Of a stretch of DNA of 64,000 nt, positions 26,102 to 35,388 are shown in pieces. The position numbers and the translations under genes are program-made. Positions within the stretch are counted from its first letter, which is position 1, and the number at the start of each line of letters is the position of its first letter. Source of the DNA: Dongia sedimenti (GTDB taxonomy: Bacteria > Pseudomonadota > Alphaproteobacteria > Dongiales > Dongiaceae); contig JAUYVI010000006.1 of the NCBI GenBank assembly GCA_030715195.1, positions 591,714 through 655,713 of the forward strand. The letters run 5' to 3'. The notes under the pieces were generated by a model. The model was not told where the DNA came from and made no database searches. It saw nothing but the letters and a program-made list of their open reading frames with translations.

Positions 26102-27514
26102 ATGACACCCGAAGAGTTCCGCAAACAAGGCCACCGGCTGATCGATTGGGTCGCCGACTATCGCGCCGGTATCGCGGCCCGCCCGGTGATGGCGCCGGCG
26201 AAGCCGGGTGCGATCCGCGCCCAGCTGCCGAAGGCGCCGCCGGAAAACCCTGAGCCCTTCGAGACAATCTTCGCCGATATCGATCGGCTGATTGCGCCCG
26301 GCATTTCTCATTTCCAGCATCCGCGTTTCTTCGGCTATTTCCCGGCCAACAGCGACCTCGCCTCGGTGCTGGGCGACTACCTGAGCACCGGCCTCGGCGT
26401 GATCGGCCTCTCCTGGCAGTCGAGCCCGGCTTTGACCGAGCTCGAGGAGGTGATGACCGACTGGGTCCGGCAGATGATCGGCCTCGGCGACGGTTGGCAT
26501 GGCGTCATCCAGGACACCGCCTCGACCAGCACCCTGGTGGCGCTGATCTCTGCACGGGAGAAGATCTCCAACTACGCATTAGCGAAGGACGGCCTCCAGG
26601 GTGAGTCGGCGCCGCTCATCGTCTATGTCTCCGGCCATGCGCACAGTTCGGTGGACAAGGCGGCGACCCTGGCCGGGTTCGGCGCCGGCAATATCCGGCA
26701 TGTCGCGGTCGATGCGGATTTCGCGATGCAGCCGGAAGCTTTGCGCGCCGCGATCGAGGCCGATCGCAAGACGGGACTGAAGCCGTGCGCGATCGTCGCC
26801 AGCGTCGGCACGACCACGACCACCGCGGTGGATCCGCTGCAGCCGATCGGCGCCATCGCCAAGGAATTCGGCCTCTGGCTGCATGTCGATGCGGCGATGG
26901 CGGGATCCGCGATGATCCTGCCGGAATGCCGCTGGATGTTCGAGGGGATCGAAGCCGCGGATTCGCTGATCCTCAATCCGCACAAATGGCTGGGTGCCGC
27001 CTTCGACTGCTCGACCTATTTCGTGCAGGACCCGGAACATCTCATCCGGGTGATGAGCACCAATCCCAGCTACCTGCAGACCAGTGTCGATGGCGCGGTC
27101 ACGAACTATCGCGACTGGGGCATACCATTGGGCCGTCGCTTCCGCGCATTGAAGCTCTGGTTCCTGCTGCGGAGCAGTGGCACCGCCGCCTTGCAGGCGC
27201 GGCTGCGGCGCGACATCGCCAACGCCCGATGGTTGGCGGAGGAAGTGACGAAGACGCCTGACTGGCGCGTGCTGGCGCCGATCCATCTCCAGACGGTCTG
27301 CATCCGTCACGAGCCTTCCGGTTTGCAGGGCGAGGCGCTGGACCGGCACACGCTCGCTTGGGCTGACGCGATCAACCAGTCCGGCGGCGCCTATGTGACG
27401 CCGGCGACCCTCGACGGCCGCTGGATGGTGCGGGTCTCGATCGGCGCCATTCCGACCGAGCGCGAAGACGTCGCGGCCTTGTGGCAGCTCGCGCAAGATT
27501 CTGCGCGGTCGTAG
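26102..27514 (+). CDS. Group II PLP-dependent decarboxylase (aromatic-L-amino-acid decarboxylase family)
   Basis: Read from the ATG at 26102 (MTPEEFRKQGHRLIDWVADY, the usual family opening), 470 residues; a GTG at 26084 and ATG at 26093 are alternatives. The PLP lysine is in LILNPHKWLGAAFDCS, and HVDAAMAGSAMI holds the cofactor-contacting aspartate. SWQSSPALTELE and DTASTSTLVALI are also typical. These enzymes decarboxylate Tyr, DOPA, Trp, Phe or related amino acids to amines. The substrate cannot be read from sequence. Confidence 0.88.
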   Translation: MTPEEFRKQGHRLIDWVADYRAGIAARPVMAPAKPGAIRAQLPKAPPENPEPFETIFADIDRLIAPGISHFQHPRFFGYFPANSDLASVLGDYLSTGLGVIGLSWQSSPALTELEEVMTDWVRQMIGLGDGWHGVIQDTASTSTLVALISAREKISNYALAKDGLQGESAPLIVYVSGHAHSSVDKAATLAGFGAGNIRHVAVDADFAMQPEALRAAIEADRKTGLKPCAIVASVGTTTTTAVDPLQPIGAIAKEFGLWLHVDAAMAGSAMILPECRWMFEGIEAADSLILNPHKWLGAAFDCSTYFVQDPEHLIRVMSTNPSYLQTSVDGAVTNYRDWGIPLGRRFRALKLWFLLRSSGTAALQARLRRDIANARWLAEEVTKTPDWRVLAPIHLQTVCIRHEPSGLQGEALDRHTLAWADAINQSGGAYVTPATLDGRWMVRVSIGAIPTEREDVAALWQLAQDSARS

Positions 27515-27852
27515 GTCCCTCAGAGCGCCGATTGTGGTATAATCGGCACGCTGTTTGAAATCGTGAGTGCTGCATGGCGGTCGCATGCGCACGCGTGTTG
27601 CGCTGCATCGCAGACCGGCACAGACAGAACGATGAACCACGCTGTCAACGTTGACAGGACGTTGACGAAATCGAAAATTGACGGTCTGCGACGCATGGTA
27701 TGCGGCGGTCCTACGTCTGCGTTCGTGCCGCGAATTTTCCCCAGATTTTACAAATGGATACGCGCCGACAACGCAGACGGGACGCAGACAGAATCAGAAA
27801 TGCCGAGTCATCCCGAAGGGGCTGAGTCGACGCAGACCGGACGCAGACAGGA
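27515..27852. other. Gene-free convergent intergenic region rich in direct repeats
   Basis: No convincing gene lies in these 338 bp, although open frames exist. A 7-bp hairpin (27527-27533 and 27541-27547) close to the decarboxylase stop may be a weak terminator. The rest holds a 14-base perfect palindrome at 27643-27656 and seven copies of CGCAGAC, five forward and two inverted. Base composition is visibly less GC-rich than the neighbours. Confidence 0.7.
27609..27852. repeat. Clustered CGCAGAC direct repeats with 11-bp phasing
   Basis: Forward CGCAGAC copies start at 27609, 27772, 27783, 27831 and 27842; inverted copies are at 27684-27690 and 27715-27721. Two pairs (27772/27783 and 27831/27842) are spaced exactly 11 bp. 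A related pair, ACGTTGAC at 27648 and 27659, has the same spacing. The consensus is roughly ACGYWGAC-N3 repeated. Confidence 0.8.
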
Positions 27853-28302
27853 TTAATTCTGCTCGAACCTCTTCAGCAGGCGATCGATGGTGTGTTCGAG
27901 CACGCGCCGCTCGGTCGCCGACAGGTCGTCCAGCAGATGCCGCGCGAAATCGGCGGCCTTGGGCGCGAGATCGTCATAGGCCGCCTTGCCCTTGCCGGTG
28001 AGCGAGAGCAGTTCCTCCCGGCGGTCTTCGTCGCTGCCGCTCCGGGCCAAAAGGCCGAGTTCTTCCAGCGCGGCGACGGCGCGGCTGACCTTGGTCTTGT
28101 GCATCCGGCTGTGTGCGCCGATGGCCTTGGCGGTGATCGGCGCGTATTGGCCGAGATGGGCCAGGACGCGCCATTCCGGAACGCCGAGGCCATATTTGTC
28201 CTTGTAGATCCGGGACAGGCGCCGGCTGACGCTCTCCGCCAGGATGTCCAGGCGATAGGGCAGGAAGCGCTCCAGATCCAGCGGTTTGGCGCGGATTGAC
28301 AT
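27853..28302 (-). CDS. MarR family transcriptional regulator
   Basis: A 149-residue regulator read from the ATG at 28302; a TTG 15 bp upstream is an alternative start. The winged helix is visible in VPEWRVLAHLGQYAPITAKAI, SRMHKTKVSRAVAALEELGL and DEDRREELLSLTGKGKAAYDDL. It is divergent from the homogentisate dioxygenase-like gene, with a 22-bp palindrome between them. It is most likely a repressor of that operon, relieved by an aromatic ligand such as homogentisate. Confidence 0.9.
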   Translation of the reverse strand: MSIRAKPLDLERFLPYRLDILAESVSRRLSRIYKDKYGLGVPEWRVLAHLGQYAPITAKAIGAHSRMHKTKVSRAVAALEELGLLARSGSDEDRREELLSLTGKGKAAYDDLAPKAADFARHLLDDLSATERRVLEHTIDRLLKRFEQN

Positions 28303-28321
28303 TGGTCCCGTCTGCAACTAT

Positions 28322-28343
28322 ATTGGTTGCAAATGTAACCAAT
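28322..28343. promoter_or_regulatory. Probable MarR operator, 22-bp palindrome
   Basis: ATTGGTTGCAA and its near-mirror ATGTAACCAAT match at 9 of 11 positions. The site lies 20 bp from the regulator start and about 40 bp before the dioxygenase-like gene. Size and position suit a MarR dimer site that could control both directions. Confidence 0.75.
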
Positions 28344-28383
28344 AAGCGGCGCCCTGTCCAGCCGCAAGCTGCGGGAGAACCTC

Positions 28384-29547
28384 ATGAGCAGCGCGAAATA
28401 CATCTCGTTCCCCAAGGTCGAGGGCTTGGCCTCGCGCCAGGCCCATGCCGACCTGCCCGAGGGCACCTTCGAGCGCGAGCTCGGCAAGGAAGGCTTCTTC
28501 GGCCCGGCGACCCATATGTATCACCGCCACGCCCCGACCGGCTGGCGGCATTGGGAAGGCCCGCTGCGCCCGCGCGCCTACGACCTCACCGCGATCAATC
28601 AGAGCGGCGGCTCGCCGTTCGATGCAAAGCTGGTGTTGCACAATGCGTCGGTGAAGATGCGGCAATGGCGCTTCTCGGGGCGCATGGATCATCTGGTCCG
28701 CAATGCCGATGGCGACGAGCTGCTGTTCATTCACCAAGGCGCCGGCGCGCTCTATTGCGATTACGGCCATCTGCCCTTCGCGACCGGCGATTACATCGTC
28801 CTGCCGCGCTCGACCATGTGGCGGATCGAGACCGCGGCGCCCGTCACCATGCTGCTCTTCGAATGCACGAACGGCACGGTCTGCACGCCGGAGCGCGGCT
28901 CGGTCGGCCGGCACGCAGTCTATGACGAGGCGATGCTGGAGACGCCGCGGATCGACGAGGCCTTCAAGGCGCAATACGACGAGCAGGAATGGTCGGTCGT
29001 GGTGAAGCGGCGCGCGCTCATCTCGACTGTCACCTATCCGTTCAACCCGCTGGACGCTGTCGGCTGGCACGGCGATCTGGCGCCGGTCCGGCTCAACGTC
29101 GCGGACATCCGGCCGCTGATGAGCCACCGCTATCACCTGCCGCCCTCGGCGCACACCACCTGGGTGGGCAACCGCTTCGTCATCTGCACCTTCGTGCCGC
29201 GGCCGTTCGAGACCGATCCCGGCGCCTTGAAGGTACCGTTCTTTCACAACAACGACGATTACGACGAGGTGATCTTCTATCACGCCGGCGATTTCTTCAG
29301 CCGCGACAACATCAAGCCTGGGGTCATCACCTGGCATCCCTGCGGCTTCACCCACGGCCCGCATCCGAAGGCGCTGCAGCGCATGTACGAGGCGGCGAAG
29401 CCGGCGACCGACGAATATGCGGTGATGCTGGACGCGCGCGACGCGCTGGATGCCGGGCCGGAGATGGACGGGGTCGAGATGCGCGCCTATGCTGAAAGCT
29501 GGATGACCCCGGAACCCGTTCAGGCCCCGAAGCCGAAGCGCATATGA
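28384..29547 (+). CDS. hmgA: Homogentisate 1,2-dioxygenase-like protein
   Basis: A 387-residue cupin dioxygenase that would open the ring of homogentisate to maleylacetoacetate. The iron-binding region is clear: FFHNNDDYDEVIFYHAGDF supplies His and Glu, and HPCGFTHGPHP supplies the second His. It is about 50 residues shorter than classical HmgA, so it belongs to a shorter branch whose substrate may differ. It overlaps the next gene by 4 bp and is divergent from a MarR regulator. Confidence 0.85.
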   Translation: MSSAKYISFPKVEGLASRQAHADLPEGTFERELGKEGFFGPATHMYHRHAPTGWRHWEGPLRPRAYDLTAINQSGGSPFDAKLVLHNASVKMRQWRFSGRMDHLVRNADGDELLFIHQGAGALYCDYGHLPFATGDYIVLPRSTMWRIETAAPVTMLLFECTNGTVCTPERGSVGRHAVYDEAMLETPRIDEAFKAQYDEQEWSVVVKRRALISTVTYPFNPLDAVGWHGDLAPVRLNVADIRPLMSHRYHLPPSAHTTWVGNRFVICTFVPRPFETDPGALKVPFFHNNDDYDEVIFYHAGDFFSRDNIKPGVITWHPCGFTHGPHPKALQRMYEAAKPATDEYAVMLDARDALDAGPEMDGVEMRAYAESWMTPEPVQAPKPKRI

Positions 29548-30554
29548 AGCTGGCGACCCTCCGCGCGGGATCGCGCGACGGCCAACTGGTCGTGGTCTCG
29601 CGCGATCTCACGCGCTCGCTCTCGGTCATGCCGATCGCCACCCTGCAATCCGCTCTGGACGAATGGGATACCATTGCGCCGACACTGCGCGTCTTCTCCG
29701 ACCGGGTGAACGAGAGCGAGAAGGGCACGCTGCCATTCGACCCGCAGGCCTGCCTGGCGCCTTTGCCGCGCGCCTATCAATGGGCCGATGCCTCGGCCTA
29801 TGTGAATCATGTGGCCTTGGTGCGGCAGGCGCGCGGCGTGGAAATGCCGGAGAGCTTCTGGACCGATCCGCTGCTCTATCAAGGCGGATCGGATTCGTTG
29901 CTCGGTCCCTGCGCCCCGATCCGCGGCGACGAGTCCTGGGGCATCGATTTCGAGGCCGAGATCGCGGTCGTCACCGGCGACGTGCCGATGGGCGCTTCGG
30001 TCGAGCAGGCACGAAAGGCAATCCGGCTGGTGATGCTGGTGAACGATGTCTCGCTCCGCCATCTCATTCCGGGCGAGCTCGCCAAGGGCTTCGGCTTCTT
30101 CCAGTCGAAGCCGAGCTCGGCCTTCTCGCCGGTGGCCGTCACGCCGGACGAGTTGGGCGATGCCTGGGATGGCGGGCGCCTGCATCTTCCGCTGCTCTCC
30201 ACGCTGAACGGCAAGCCGTTCGGAAAGCCCGATACCGGCGTCGATATGACCTTCGACTTCCCGACCCTGATCGCCCATGCGGCGAAGACCCGGCCGCTGG
30301 CGGCGGGCACGATCATCGGCTCCGGCACGGTCTCCAACCGCGGCGCCGATGGTGGGCCGGGCCGGCCGGTGGGCGAGGGCGGCCTCGGCTATTCCTGCAT
30401 CGCCGAACAGCGGGTGGTGGAAGCGATCCTGAGCGGCGCGACAAAGACCCCGTTCCTCAAAGCCGGCGACCGGGTGCGGATCGAGATGCTGGGCGCCGAC
30501 GGCCAATCGATCTTCGGTGCCATCGACCAGGCCGTCGAAGCGGCTTCCCGCTGA
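29544..30554 (+). CDS. Fumarylacetoacetate hydrolase family protein
   Basis: A 336-residue FAH-fold hydrolase with an N-terminal domain of about 75 residues. The metal site lies in [17 protein letters not shown] and the catalytic region includes [20 protein letters not shown] and [13 protein letters not shown]. It would cleave fumarylacetoacetate to fumarate and acetoacetate. The ATGA overlap with the dioxygenase gene indicates coupled translation. No maleylacetoacetate isomerase gene is present between or beside them. Confidence 0.87.
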   Translation: MKLATLRAGSRDGQLVVVSRDLTRSLSVMPIATLQSALDEWDTIAPTLRVFSDRVNESEKGTLPFDPQACLAPLPRAYQWADASAYVNHVALVRQARGVEMPESFWTDPLLYQGGSDSLLGPCAPIRGDESWGIDFEAEIAVVTGDVPMGASVEQARKAIRLVMLVNDVSLRHLIPGELAKGFGFFQSKPSSAFSPVAVTPDELGDAWDGGRLHLPLLSTLNGKPFGKPDTGVDMTFDFPTLIAHAAKTRPLAAGTIIGSGTVSNRGADGGPGRPVGEGGLGYSCIAEQRVVEAILSGATKTPFLKAGDRVRIEMLGADGQSIFGAIDQAVEAASR

Positions 30555-30579
30555 TCGCGCGTCGCGCTATACCGCGACC

Positions 30580-31497
30580 ATGAGCGACAAAATACGCATC
30601 GGCATCGATCTCGGCGGCACCAAGATCGAAGTTCTGGCCATCGATCGTGAAGGCAGGGAACTCGCCCGTCATCGCGTGGCGACGCCACGTCATGATTATG
30701 AAGGCTCGATCAAGCTGATGGCCGGGTTGGTGGAACAGCTCGAGCGCGAGACCGGGCGCAGCGGCACGGTCGGCGTCGCCATTCCGGGCTCGATCTCCGT
30801 CGTCACCGGCCTCATCAAGAACGCCAACTCGGTCTGGCTCAACGGCAAGCCGCTCGATAAGGATCTCTCGGCGGCGATGGGCCGCGAAGTGCGCTGCGTG
30901 AATGATGCCAACTGCCTCGCGGTCTCCGAAGCCACCGATGGCGCGGGTGCCGGCGCCGGCGTGGTCTTCGCCGCCATCCTCGGCACGGGATGCGGCGCGG
31001 GCATCACCTTTCGCGGCCGGGTGCACAATGGACCGAACGGCATCGCCGGCGAATGGGGCCACAACCCCTTGCCCTGGCCAAGCGCCGACGAGTTTCCGGG
31101 ACCGGCCTGCTATTGCGGCAAGCATGGCTGCCTCGAGACCTGGATCTCCGGCAGCGGGCTCGAGGCCGATTACGAACGCACCATCGGCACCCGCCGCACC
31201 GGCCGCGAGATCGTGGCCCTCAGCGCCGGGGGCGATGCAGGCGCCGAGGCCGCGGTGCGGCGCTATGAGAGCCGGCTCACCCGCGGCCTCGCCCATGTGA
31301 TCAATGTGCTCGATCCCGATGTGATCGTGCTGGGCGGCGGCATGTCGCGGATCGAGCGGCTCTATCCGGCGCTCAATGCGCAGCTCAAGCACTACGTCTT
31401 CGGCAAGGAGTTCGCGACGCCGATCCGCCCGGCCTTGCACGGCGATTCCAGCGGCATACGCGGCGCCGCCTGGCTCTGGCCGAAGGATCCGGACTAA
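30580..31497 (+). CDS. ROK family sugar kinase
   Basis: The ATG at 30580 gives a 305-residue protein starting [25 protein letters not shown], the ROK ATP-binding motif. The zinc site [10 protein letters not shown] follows the catalytic [10 protein letters not shown] region, and [12 protein letters not shown] is present. Family members phosphorylate glucose, fructose, mannose or N-acetyl sugars. It follows the FAH-like gene by 25 bp, but an aromatic-pathway role is unlikely. Its stop overlaps that of the convergent livM. Confidence 0.88.
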   Translation: MSDKIRIGIDLGGTKIEVLAIDREGRELARHRVATPRHDYEGSIKLMAGLVEQLERETGRSGTVGVAIPGSISVVTGLIKNANSVWLNGKPLDKDLSAAMGREVRCVNDANCLAVSEATDGAGAGAGVVFAAILGTGCGAGITFRGRVHNGPNGIAGEWGHNPLPWPSADEFPGPACYCGKHGCLETWISGSGLEADYERTIGTRRTGREIVALSAGGDAGAEAAVRRYESRLTRGLAHVINVLDPDVIVLGGGMSRIERLYPALNAQLKHYVFGKEFATPIRPALHGDSSGIRGAAWLWPKDPD

Positions 31498-32438
31498 GGG
31501 TCAAGGTGCCGCGAGACCGTCACCTGTTCGCCCAGGATCCCGCGCGGCCGTAGCAGCAGGATCGCGGCCATGATCACGCCGATGGCCACGATCTGCAGCG
31601 CCGCGGCGCGCGCCTGCTGCTCCGGCGGGAAGACCGTGGTCATCAGCGCGCCGGAGGCGCTCCACAAGCCCCAGACCAGCACGGCGCCGAGCACGGCGCC
31701 CTTGTTGTTGCCGGAGCCGCCGATGATCAGCATGGCCCAGGTCTGGAAGGTGATCGCCGAGAGGTAATTCTCCGGCGCGATGAAGCCGATGAAATGGCCC
31801 TGCACCGCGCCGGCCAGGCCCATCACCGCGCTCCCCAGCACGAAGGCCTGCAGGCGGAAGCGGTTGGCGTTCTTGCCGATCGCCTGCGCCGCGGTCTCGT
31901 CCTCGCGGATCGCCCTTAAGACTCGTCCCCAGGGGCTGCGCACCAGGCGTTCCAATGCGATGAAGACCACCAGGGTCACCGCCGCGACCAAAGCGAGATT
32001 CGCGCAGTTGAAGGCGAGCGGCTTCTCGGCCAGGACGTTGAACGGCCGCGGGATGAAGCCGATCCCGAACGGGCCGCCGGTGATGCTCTGGGCATTGAGG
32101 GCGAAGAGCTGGATCACGATGGCGATGCCGAAGGTGGTGATCGCCAGATAGTCGGCCCGCAGCCGCAGCGTGATCGCCCCGATCACCGCCGCGGCTAGGC
32201 CTGACCCGATCATCGCGCCGATCCAGCCGACGAAGATCGGCAGGCCATAGCCGCCCCAGTGCTGGTCCTCCGGCGTGGTCAGCATGGCCGAGACATAGGC
32301 GCCGACCGCGACGAAGCCGGCAACGCCGACATTGAAGAGACCAGTCTGGCCCCATTGCAGATTGAGCCCGAGGCAGATCAGCGCGTAGGACAGCGCAGTG
32401 GTGAGGAAGAAGGCGAGATAGCCGATCACATCGAGCAT
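31494..32438 (-). CDS. livM: Branched-chain amino acid-type ABC permease LivM
   Basis: A 314-residue permease with about 9-10 membrane helices. It shows the LivM pattern [26 protein letters not shown] and the cytoplasmic EAA-like region [23 protein letters not shown]. Its start directly follows the livH stop. It forms the inner-membrane channel with LivH. The imported solute may be a branched-chain amino acid or, as in many alphaproteobacterial Liv systems, an aromatic or other organic acid. Confidence 0.88.
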   Translation of the reverse strand: MLDVIGYLAFFLTTALSYALICLGLNLQWGQTGLFNVGVAGFVAVGAYVSAMLTTPEDQHWGGYGLPIFVGWIGAMIGSGLAAAVIGAITLRLRADYLAITTFGIAIVIQLFALNAQSITGGPFGIGFIPRPFNVLAEKPLAFNCANLALVAAVTLVVFIALERLVRSPWGRVLRAIREDETAAQAIGKNANRFRLQAFVLGSAVMGLAGAVQGHFIGFIAPENYLSAITFQTWAMLIIGGSGNNKGAVLGAVLVWGLWSASGALMTTVFPPEQQARAAALQIVAIGVIMAAILLLRPRGILGEQVTVSRHLDP

Positions 32439-33350
32439 CTACGCCTCCCGCTTGCCGAACAGGCCGGCGGGGCGGACCAGCAACACCGCGATCAACAGCA
32501 GGAAGGCGATCGCCGCGCGGTACTCGGCGCCGACGAACTGCACCGCCATGGATTCCGCGAGCCCGACAATGAGCCCGCCGATGACCGCGCCGGGCACGCT
32601 CCCGATGCCGCCGAGGATCGCCGCCGCGAACATCGGCAGCAACAGGTCGAAGCCCATATAGGGCCGGATCTGCACGGTGATGCCGGCGACGATGCCGGAG
32701 GCGCAGGCCAGCGCCCCGCCGATCAGCCAGGTCTTGCGGATGACGCCGGCGACGTCGATGCCCGCGACCGCCGCGAGGTTCGGGTTCTCGCTGACCGCGC
32801 GCATGGAACGGCCGATCGTGGTGCGGGTGATCAGCAGGTGCATGCCGACCACCAGCACGGCGGTCAGTGCCAGCATCAGCATCTGGTCCGGCGTCACCCG
32901 GATGCCGAAGCCGATCGGCAACGCGATCTGCAGTTCGCGGGTGAAGTATTGCGGCTCGGCGGTGAACAGGAACTCCAGCAGCGCGCGCAGCGCCAGCGAG
33001 GCGCCGAAGCTCGCCATCACCAGCACGATCGCGTTGCCGTGGCGGCGCAGCCGCGCGAACAGCAGCCAGTCGAGCGCCAAGGCGAGCCCGCCGGTGAAGC
33101 CCATGGCGATCACGCCGGCGATCAGCACCGCCCAGCCGATCGAGAACGGGCCGATCGGTGCCATCTCTGCGCCGACCCCGACGCCGATCAGCCCGGCGAT
33201 CACCAGCGCCGCATAGGCGCCCCAGGCGATGAACTCGCCATGCACGAAATTGGCGAAGCCGAGGATCGAATAGGTGAGGGTGACGCCGATGGCGCCGAGG
33301 CCGACCATCGCCCCGATCAGCAATCCATCGGCCAGGAATTGCAGGCTCAT
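32439..33350 (-). CDS. livH: Branched-chain amino acid-type ABC permease LivH
   Basis: A 303-residue permease starting MSLQFLADGLLIGAMVGLGAIGVTL, with the LivH signature ILGFANFVHGEFIAWGAYAAL and the cytoplasmic TTIGRSMRAVSENPNLAAVAGID loop. It pairs with LivM. Its start overlaps the livF stop by 4 bp, placing it third in the leftward livGFHM operon. Confidence 0.9.
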   Translation of the reverse strand: MSLQFLADGLLIGAMVGLGAIGVTLTYSILGFANFVHGEFIAWGAYAALVIAGLIGVGVGAEMAPIGPFSIGWAVLIAGVIAMGFTGGLALALDWLLFARLRRHGNAIVLVMASFGASLALRALLEFLFTAEPQYFTRELQIALPIGFGIRVTPDQMLMLALTAVLVVGMHLLITRTTIGRSMRAVSENPNLAAVAGIDVAGVIRKTWLIGGALACASGIVAGITVQIRPYMGFDLLLPMFAAAILGGIGSVPGAVIGGLIVGLAESMAVQFVGAEYRAAIAFLLLIAVLLVRPAGLFGKREA

Positions 33351-34099
33351 GATTCAACCACCGGCGCGGGCGTCGCGGGTGCCACCGGATCGCCGCCGAA
33401 ATAGAGATGCGCGATGATCGGATCGTCGCGCAGCGCCGCCGCGGGCCCGTCATGCCGGTTGCGGCCTTCCGCCAGCACATAGGCACGGTCGGCCAGCGCC
33501 AGCGCCGCCCGCACGCTCTGCTCGACCAGCAGAATGGCGACGCCGGAATCCCGCACCTCCCGCAAGGTCTCGAACACTTCCGCTGCGACTTTCGGCGAGA
33601 GGCCGGCCGAAGGTTCATCCAACATCAGCACCTGCGGCTCGACCAGCAGCGCGCGGGCGACGGCGAGCATCTGCCGCTGCCCGCCGGACAGCCGGCCGGC
33701 GATCAGCGACTTCCGCGCGGCCAGTGCCGGGAACATCGCATACATCGCCGCGACCCGGACGGCGCGGCGCGGTTTCGGCAGGATCGCGGCGGCGAGCTTC
33801 AGGTTGTCGTCGATCGACATCGCGCCGAAGACATTTTCGGTCTGCGGCACGAAGCCGAGGCCGCGGCGGATCAAGCGATGCGGCGGCAGGCGGGTGATGT
33901 CGTCCCCGCGCAGCGAGACCTTGCCGGAGGAGATCGGCACCAGCCCCGCAACCGCCTTGATCAGAGTCGACTTGCCGGCGCCGTTCGGGCCGAGCAGGGC
34001 GACGATCTCCTTGGCGCGCAATTCGAAGCCGACGCCGTTCAGGATCGGCAGGTCCGGCTCGTAGCCGGCGACGATGTTCTCCGCGCGCAGCACGCTCAT
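33347..34099 (-). CDS. livF: Branched-chain amino acid-type ABC ATPase LivF
   Basis: A 250-residue ATPase with Walker A GPNGAGKST, the Q-loop LGFVPQTENVFGAMSIDDNL, signature LSGGQRQMLAVARAL and Walker B VLMLDEPSAGLSP. The LivF type is recognised by this Q-loop. It overlaps livG and livH by 4 bp each. Confidence 0.9.
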   Translation of the reverse strand: MSVLRAENIVAGYEPDLPILNGVGFELRAKEIVALLGPNGAGKSTLIKAVAGLVPISSGKVSLRGDDITRLPPHRLIRRGLGFVPQTENVFGAMSIDDNLKLAAAILPKPRRAVRVAAMYAMFPALAARKSLIAGRLSGGQRQMLAVARALLVEPQVLMLDEPSAGLSPKVAAEVFETLREVRDSGVAILLVEQSVRAALALADRAYVLAEGRNRHDGPAAALRDDPIIAHLYFGGDPVAPATPAPVVES

Positions 34100-34869
34100 G
34101 CCCCCACCGCTTTCGCAGGCGCTCCGCCGAGATAGGCGTCGATCACGCGTGGGTCGCGGGTGACATCGCGCGGCGCCCCTTCGCAGAGCAGCCGGCCCTC
34201 CACCATCACCAGCGCGCGGCTGCAGAGTCGCGTCACCATGTCCATGTTGTGCTCGATGATCAGGAAGGTGACGCCGGTCGCGTTGATCGCATGGATGCGG
34301 TCGATGATGGTCTCGAGCAGACTGGGATTGACGCCGGCCGCCGGCTCGTCCAGCAGGATGAACTTGGGATCGGCCATCAGGATGCGCGCGAGTTCCAGGA
34401 GCTTGCGCTGTCCGCCGGAGAGCACGCGCGCCGGCTCGCGCGCCAGCCTGGTGAGGGTGACGAAGTCGAGTAAACGCATCGCCTTCTCGGCGTTGAGGCG
34501 CTCCTGGTCGCGCACCGCCTTGCCCGGCAGCCAGTTGGGCAGGATGCGCTCGCCGACCTGGTCGCGCGCGGCGGTCAGCATGTTCTCCAGCACGCTCATC
34601 TGCCCGAACAGGCGCGGGATCTGGAAGGTGCGCCCCAGGCCCAGCGCGATGCGGTCATGCGCGGCGAGCGTGTCGATGCGCCGATCCTTGAACCGGACCT
34701 CGCCCGCGCTGGGCTTCAGGCTCCCCGCGAGCAGGTTGAACATTGTGGTCTTGCCGGCGCCGTTGGGGCCGATCAGGCCGGCGACCTCGCCTGCATGGAC
34801 CTTGAGCGAGACGGCGTCGACCGCGGCCACGCCGCCGAAATATTTGGATACGGATCGGGTCTCGAGCAT
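34096..34869 (-). CDS. livG: Branched-chain amino acid-type ABC ATPase LivG
   Basis: A 257-residue ATPase, first gene of the livGFHM operon. It has Walker A GPNGAGKTT, the LivG-type LGRTFQIPRLFGQMSVLENML segment, signature LSGGQRKLLELARILM, Walker B FILLDEPAAGVNP and the switch in IEHNMDMV. The promoter should lie in the 141 bp before the divergent TIGR04076 gene. Confidence 0.9.
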   Translation of the reverse strand: MLETRSVSKYFGGVAAVDAVSLKVHAGEVAGLIGPNGAGKTTMFNLLAGSLKPSAGEVRFKDRRIDTLAAHDRIALGLGRTFQIPRLFGQMSVLENMLTAARDQVGERILPNWLPGKAVRDQERLNAEKAMRLLDFVTLTRLAREPARVLSGGQRKLLELARILMADPKFILLDEPAAGVNPSLLETIIDRIHAINATGVTFLIIEHNMDMVTRLCSRALVMVEGRLLCEGAPRDVTRDPRVIDAYLGGAPAKAVGA

Positions 34870-35010
34870 GTCTCGGCCGTCAAGTTCTAAAAGACATGCA
34901 AAGGGGGCGCTTGTGCTTGAAAGTTACGGCAATTTCCCGCTTGATGGCGCCACGTTAGTCGGGCGGTTTCGGCCGCGCAAGACCAATCGGGGCGAGCCGC
35001 AGGGTGAACC

Positions 35011-35388
35011 ATGTCCGCGTCGAAAAAGCCGCGCAAGAGCAGCGCGGATGGGAGCTTCGAGCTCTACGATCTCAAGGTCGAGGTGACGGCGCCGAAAGGC
35101 GGCAAGATTTATTGCGGCGCCAAGCCGGGAGATTATTTCGAATTGAAGGGCGAGATGCTGCATCTGCCGCAGGGCCAGGGATTCTCGATCTACTCCTTGG
35201 GCGCGCTGCTGCCCTTGCTGGCGGCCAAGCAACGTCCGGTCGATGCCAATGACTGGATGGCAACCGATGCGGACGTCGCCTGCCCGGATCCCAACTGCTC
35301 GACCCGGTTCCACATCACGCGGACCGGCAAGCGCAAGTTCCAGCACAGCGCGACCACGGCCGTGAAGCTGAAGAAGAAAGGGCGTTGA
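35011..35388 (+). CDS. TIGR04076-like small cysteine-containing protein
   Basis: A 125-residue protein with the pattern YDLKVEVTAPKGGKIYCGAKPGDYFEL, GFSIYSLGALLPLLAAKQRP and VACPDPNC that I associate with the TIGR04076 family of unknown function. Both ends are basic (SKKPRKSS and KLKKKGR). Its stop overlaps the aldo/keto reductase start (TGATG), so the two are translationally coupled. Family assignment is from memory of the pattern. Confidence 0.7.
   Translation: MSASKKPRKSSADGSFELYDLKVEVTAPKGGKIYCGAKPGDYFELKGEMLHLPQGQGFSIYSLGALLPLLAAKQRPVDANDWMATDADVACPDPNCSTRFHITRTGKRKFQHSATTAVKLKKKGR

Noticed and set aside
27563..27856. A possible 97-residue protein in the repeat-rich convergent gap
   Set aside because: The frame is driven by the CGCAGAC repeats, lacks an RBS and has no recognisable pattern.
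31501..33618. A 705-codon minus-strand frame over livM, livH and livF
   Set aside because: It is an alternate frame of the liv genes, whose 4-bp overlaps and motifs are clear.
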